Source: Desulfonatronospira thiodismutans ASO3-1 (GTDB taxonomy: Bacteria > Desulfobacterota > Desulfovibrionia > Desulfovibrionales > Desulfonatronovibrionaceae). From it: a stretch of DNA of 64,000 bases. Positions 62,829-64,000 of this stretch are shown piece after piece; the stretch's first letter is position 1; each line of letters opens with the position of its first letter. Below the pieces are notes generated by a model. It was given only the letters and a program-made list of their open reading frames with translations. It was not told the origin of the DNA and ran no database searches. The translations under genes were made by a program, and so were the position numbers. The stretch covers positions 485,658 through 549,657 of the forward strand of contig NZ_ACJN02000001.1 of NCBI RefSeq assembly GCF_000174435.1. Direction: 5' to 3'.

Positions 62829-63307
62829 CAGCGGTTTATCCCGGCACATTCGACCCCCTCACCAACGGTCATGTGAGCTTAGTCAAAAGAGGGCTGGACA
62901 TATTCGATGAAATAGTGGTGGCGGTTGCACTGCACTCTCCCAAGAATCCACTCTTTTCTCTGCAGGAGCGGGTGGACATGGTCCAGAAAGCCTTTGAACC
63001 TTTTCCAGGGGTCGTAGGTGAGCCTTTTGAGGGGCTTTTAATAGACTATGTGCGCAGAAAAAATGCAAAGGCTATTTTGCGGGGGATGCGTGCAGTGGCC
63101 GATTTTGAATACGAATTCCAGATGGCTCTCATGAACAGGCGTCTGGACCGCGGTATCCAGACTATTTTTCTCATGACTGACTACAAATGGCTTTATATCA
63201 GCTCAACCCTTATCAAGGACGTGGCCAGGCTTGGAGGAGACATTACCGGCCTGGTTCCCGAAAATGTCCGGCTGGAACTGCTCAAAAAGTGCCGCAACAA
63301 CAGTTGA
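62810..63307 (+). CDS. coaD: Phosphopantetheine adenylyltransferase
   Basis: I chose GTG 62810 (AAGGA site), giving 165 residues. AVYPGTFDPLTNGHVSLVKRGL holds the TxxH-type nucleotide motif, followed by LIDYVRRKNAKAILRGMRAVADFEYEFQMALMNRRL and YISSTLIKDVARLGGDI. It catalyses the penultimate step of coenzyme A synthesis. It overlaps rsmD by 19 bases. Confidence 0.96.
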   Translation: MAKDKLTAVYPGTFDPLTNGHVSLVKRGLDIFDEIVVAVALHSPKNPLFSLQERVDMVQKAFEPFPGVVGEPFEGLLIDYVRRKNAKAILRGMRAVADFEYEFQMALMNRRLDRGIQTIFLMTDYKWLYISSTLIKDVARLGGDITGLVPENVRLELLKKCRNNS

Positions 63308-63346
63308 TCCCAGCGATAAAATCTTTGCCGGCGTACCAGTAAATTC

Positions 63347-64000
63347 ATGAGCAAAGATAATGCAGACAGGCTTCCACGGATCATTTGCATTCTTGGCCCT
63401 ACAGGAAGCGGAAAAAACAGGCTGGCCCTGGAGCTGTCAGGTTTTTTTCCAGTACAGATAATAAACTTCGATTCCAGACAGGTTTACCAGGGGCTTCCCA
63501 TTATTACGGCTCAACCGGGTAAACACGAACTCGAGGTATGTGCGCATCACCTTTACGGTTTTCTCTCGCCGGACAAGAGCATAAGCGCAGGACGTTTTGT
63601 ACAGATGGCCAGGGAATGCATCCAGGGGGTCCGTCGGGAATCCGGCATCCCAGTACTTGTGGGAGGTACCGGGTTGTATCTCAGGTCACTGATACATGGA
63701 CTGGCCGAAATACCTCCCGTGGGAGATGACGTCCGAAGGGCTTTACAGCTGCGCTGCATGCATGAGGGACCGGAAATTCTGCACCGTGAGCTTCAGGAAA
63801 TTGACCCTGAGTATGCCGCCAGGATCAGTTGCAGGGACAGACAAAGGATTACCAGGGCGCTGGAAGTTTACCAGGACACCGGATTCAATATGACCGCCTG
63901 GCATAGAAGCCAGCCCAGCGGTCCTTTTTTCCGGGTGCTGAAACTTGGGGTTTATACACAATGGGAATATTTGGAACAGGGATTGCATAGAAGAATACAG
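63347..64000 (+). CDS. miaA: tRNA dimethylallyltransferase (3' end outside window)
   Basis: From ATG 63347 the frame is open to base 64000. IICILGPTGSGKN is Walker A with Asn in place of the usual Ser/Thr after the Lys. IINFDSRQVYQGLPIITAQPG, HHLYGFLSPD, ARECIQGVRRESGIPVLVGGTGLYLRSLIHGL and DRQRITRALEVYQDTG are MiaA motifs. It puts the isopentenyl group on A37 of tRNAs reading UNN codons. About 218 residues are visible; roughly 90 are missing. Confidence 0.94.
   Translation, partial: MSKDNADRLPRIICILGPTGSGKNRLALELSGFFPVQIINFDSRQVYQGLPIITAQPGKHELEVCAHHLYGFLSPDKSISAGRFVQMARECIQGVRRESGIPVLVGGTGLYLRSLIHGLAEIPPVGDDVRRALQLRCMHEGPEILHRELQEIDPEYAARISCRDRQRITRALEVYQDTGFNMTAWHRSQPSGPFFRVLKLGVYTQWEYLEQGLHRRIQ

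Overview
The window reads as a chromosomal segment of an anaerobic, sulfate-reducer-like deltaproteobacterium (Desulfobacterota, most like Desulfovibrionales). This is an inference from gene content: a class I hybrid cluster protein and a ferredoxin that share HcpR-type operators, hypCDE for [NiFe] hydrogenase maturation, a chemoreceptor with a c-type heme motif beside a tetraheme cytochrome c, a sigma-54-type flagellin promoter, LPS Kdo genes, and genes whose in-frame UGA codons sit where homologues have Cys. No rRNA, integrase, complete transposase or CRISPR array was seen.

Layout. 1-5 kb: end of a metallo-beta-lactamase-fold hydrolase, a repeat-rich non-coding stretch, the ferredoxin and hcp. 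5.1-10.5 kb: a decayed accessory zone with a VapBC pair broken by a frameshift and a MITE, response-regulator and hybrid-kinase remnants, a Fic protein, a broken RHH antitoxin and an Rpn-type nuclease. 10.6-13.3 kb (minus): uvrC, a DUF445 gene, tRNA-Gln, tRNA-Glu, terminator. 13.5-17.2 kb: phosphohexomutase, two small membrane proteins, rnhA, rnc. 17.3-21.5 kb: a very large flagellin and a GAF-GGDEF cyclase. 22-27 kb: AMMECR1, cheW, a PP2C phosphatase with receiver, an RsbW-like kinase, cheB, cheR. 27.5-32 kb (minus): HD protein, ddl, waaA, kdsB, carA. 32.6-34.9 kb: hypCDE. 35-44.2 kb: sixA, a GNAT-TraB fusion, a ZIP transporter, heme chemoreceptor plus cytochrome, a CheR-like protein, THEP1. 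44.5-51.5 kb: an MreB paralogue, an atypical thioredoxin reductase and the putative selenoprotein operon. 52-64 kb: proA, ligA, dapB, an NtrY-like kinase, a degenerate regulator, rsmD, coaD and the start of miaA.

The most interesting system is at 45.9-51.5 kb. Downstream of an ArsR-family gene, a rhodanese-DsbD-thioredoxin fusion (48705-50456) carries in-frame UGA at both positions where rhodaneses of this type have Cys (U-x4-U). The next gene (50459-50770), a small thioredoxin/glutaredoxin-like protein, has a UGA at its active-site position, and an upstream gene (48187-48660) has a third candidate. Each UGA is followed at a plausible distance by a short hairpin. A thioredoxin reductase lacking the usual NADPH motifs lies 1.9 kb upstream, and its promoter has the same TTGACA-N17-TATATG layout and the same 14-bp ATTTATATGTTTAT element as the arsR promoter. 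This suggests one redox/sulfur regulon built around a selenocysteine-based membrane thiol relay.

The second theme is mobile repeats. At least eleven copies of a GTAACCATTCAGGGG-ended element are scattered over the window, eight of them with exact 8-bp target duplications (two more match at 7 of 8). GTAA ends plus 8-bp duplications are the IS66 signature, so these are probably IS66-type MITEs. A second family (GTATCTGTTTAGCGC ends, also 8-bp duplications) and several palindromic repeats are interspersed, some nested in each other or in genes.
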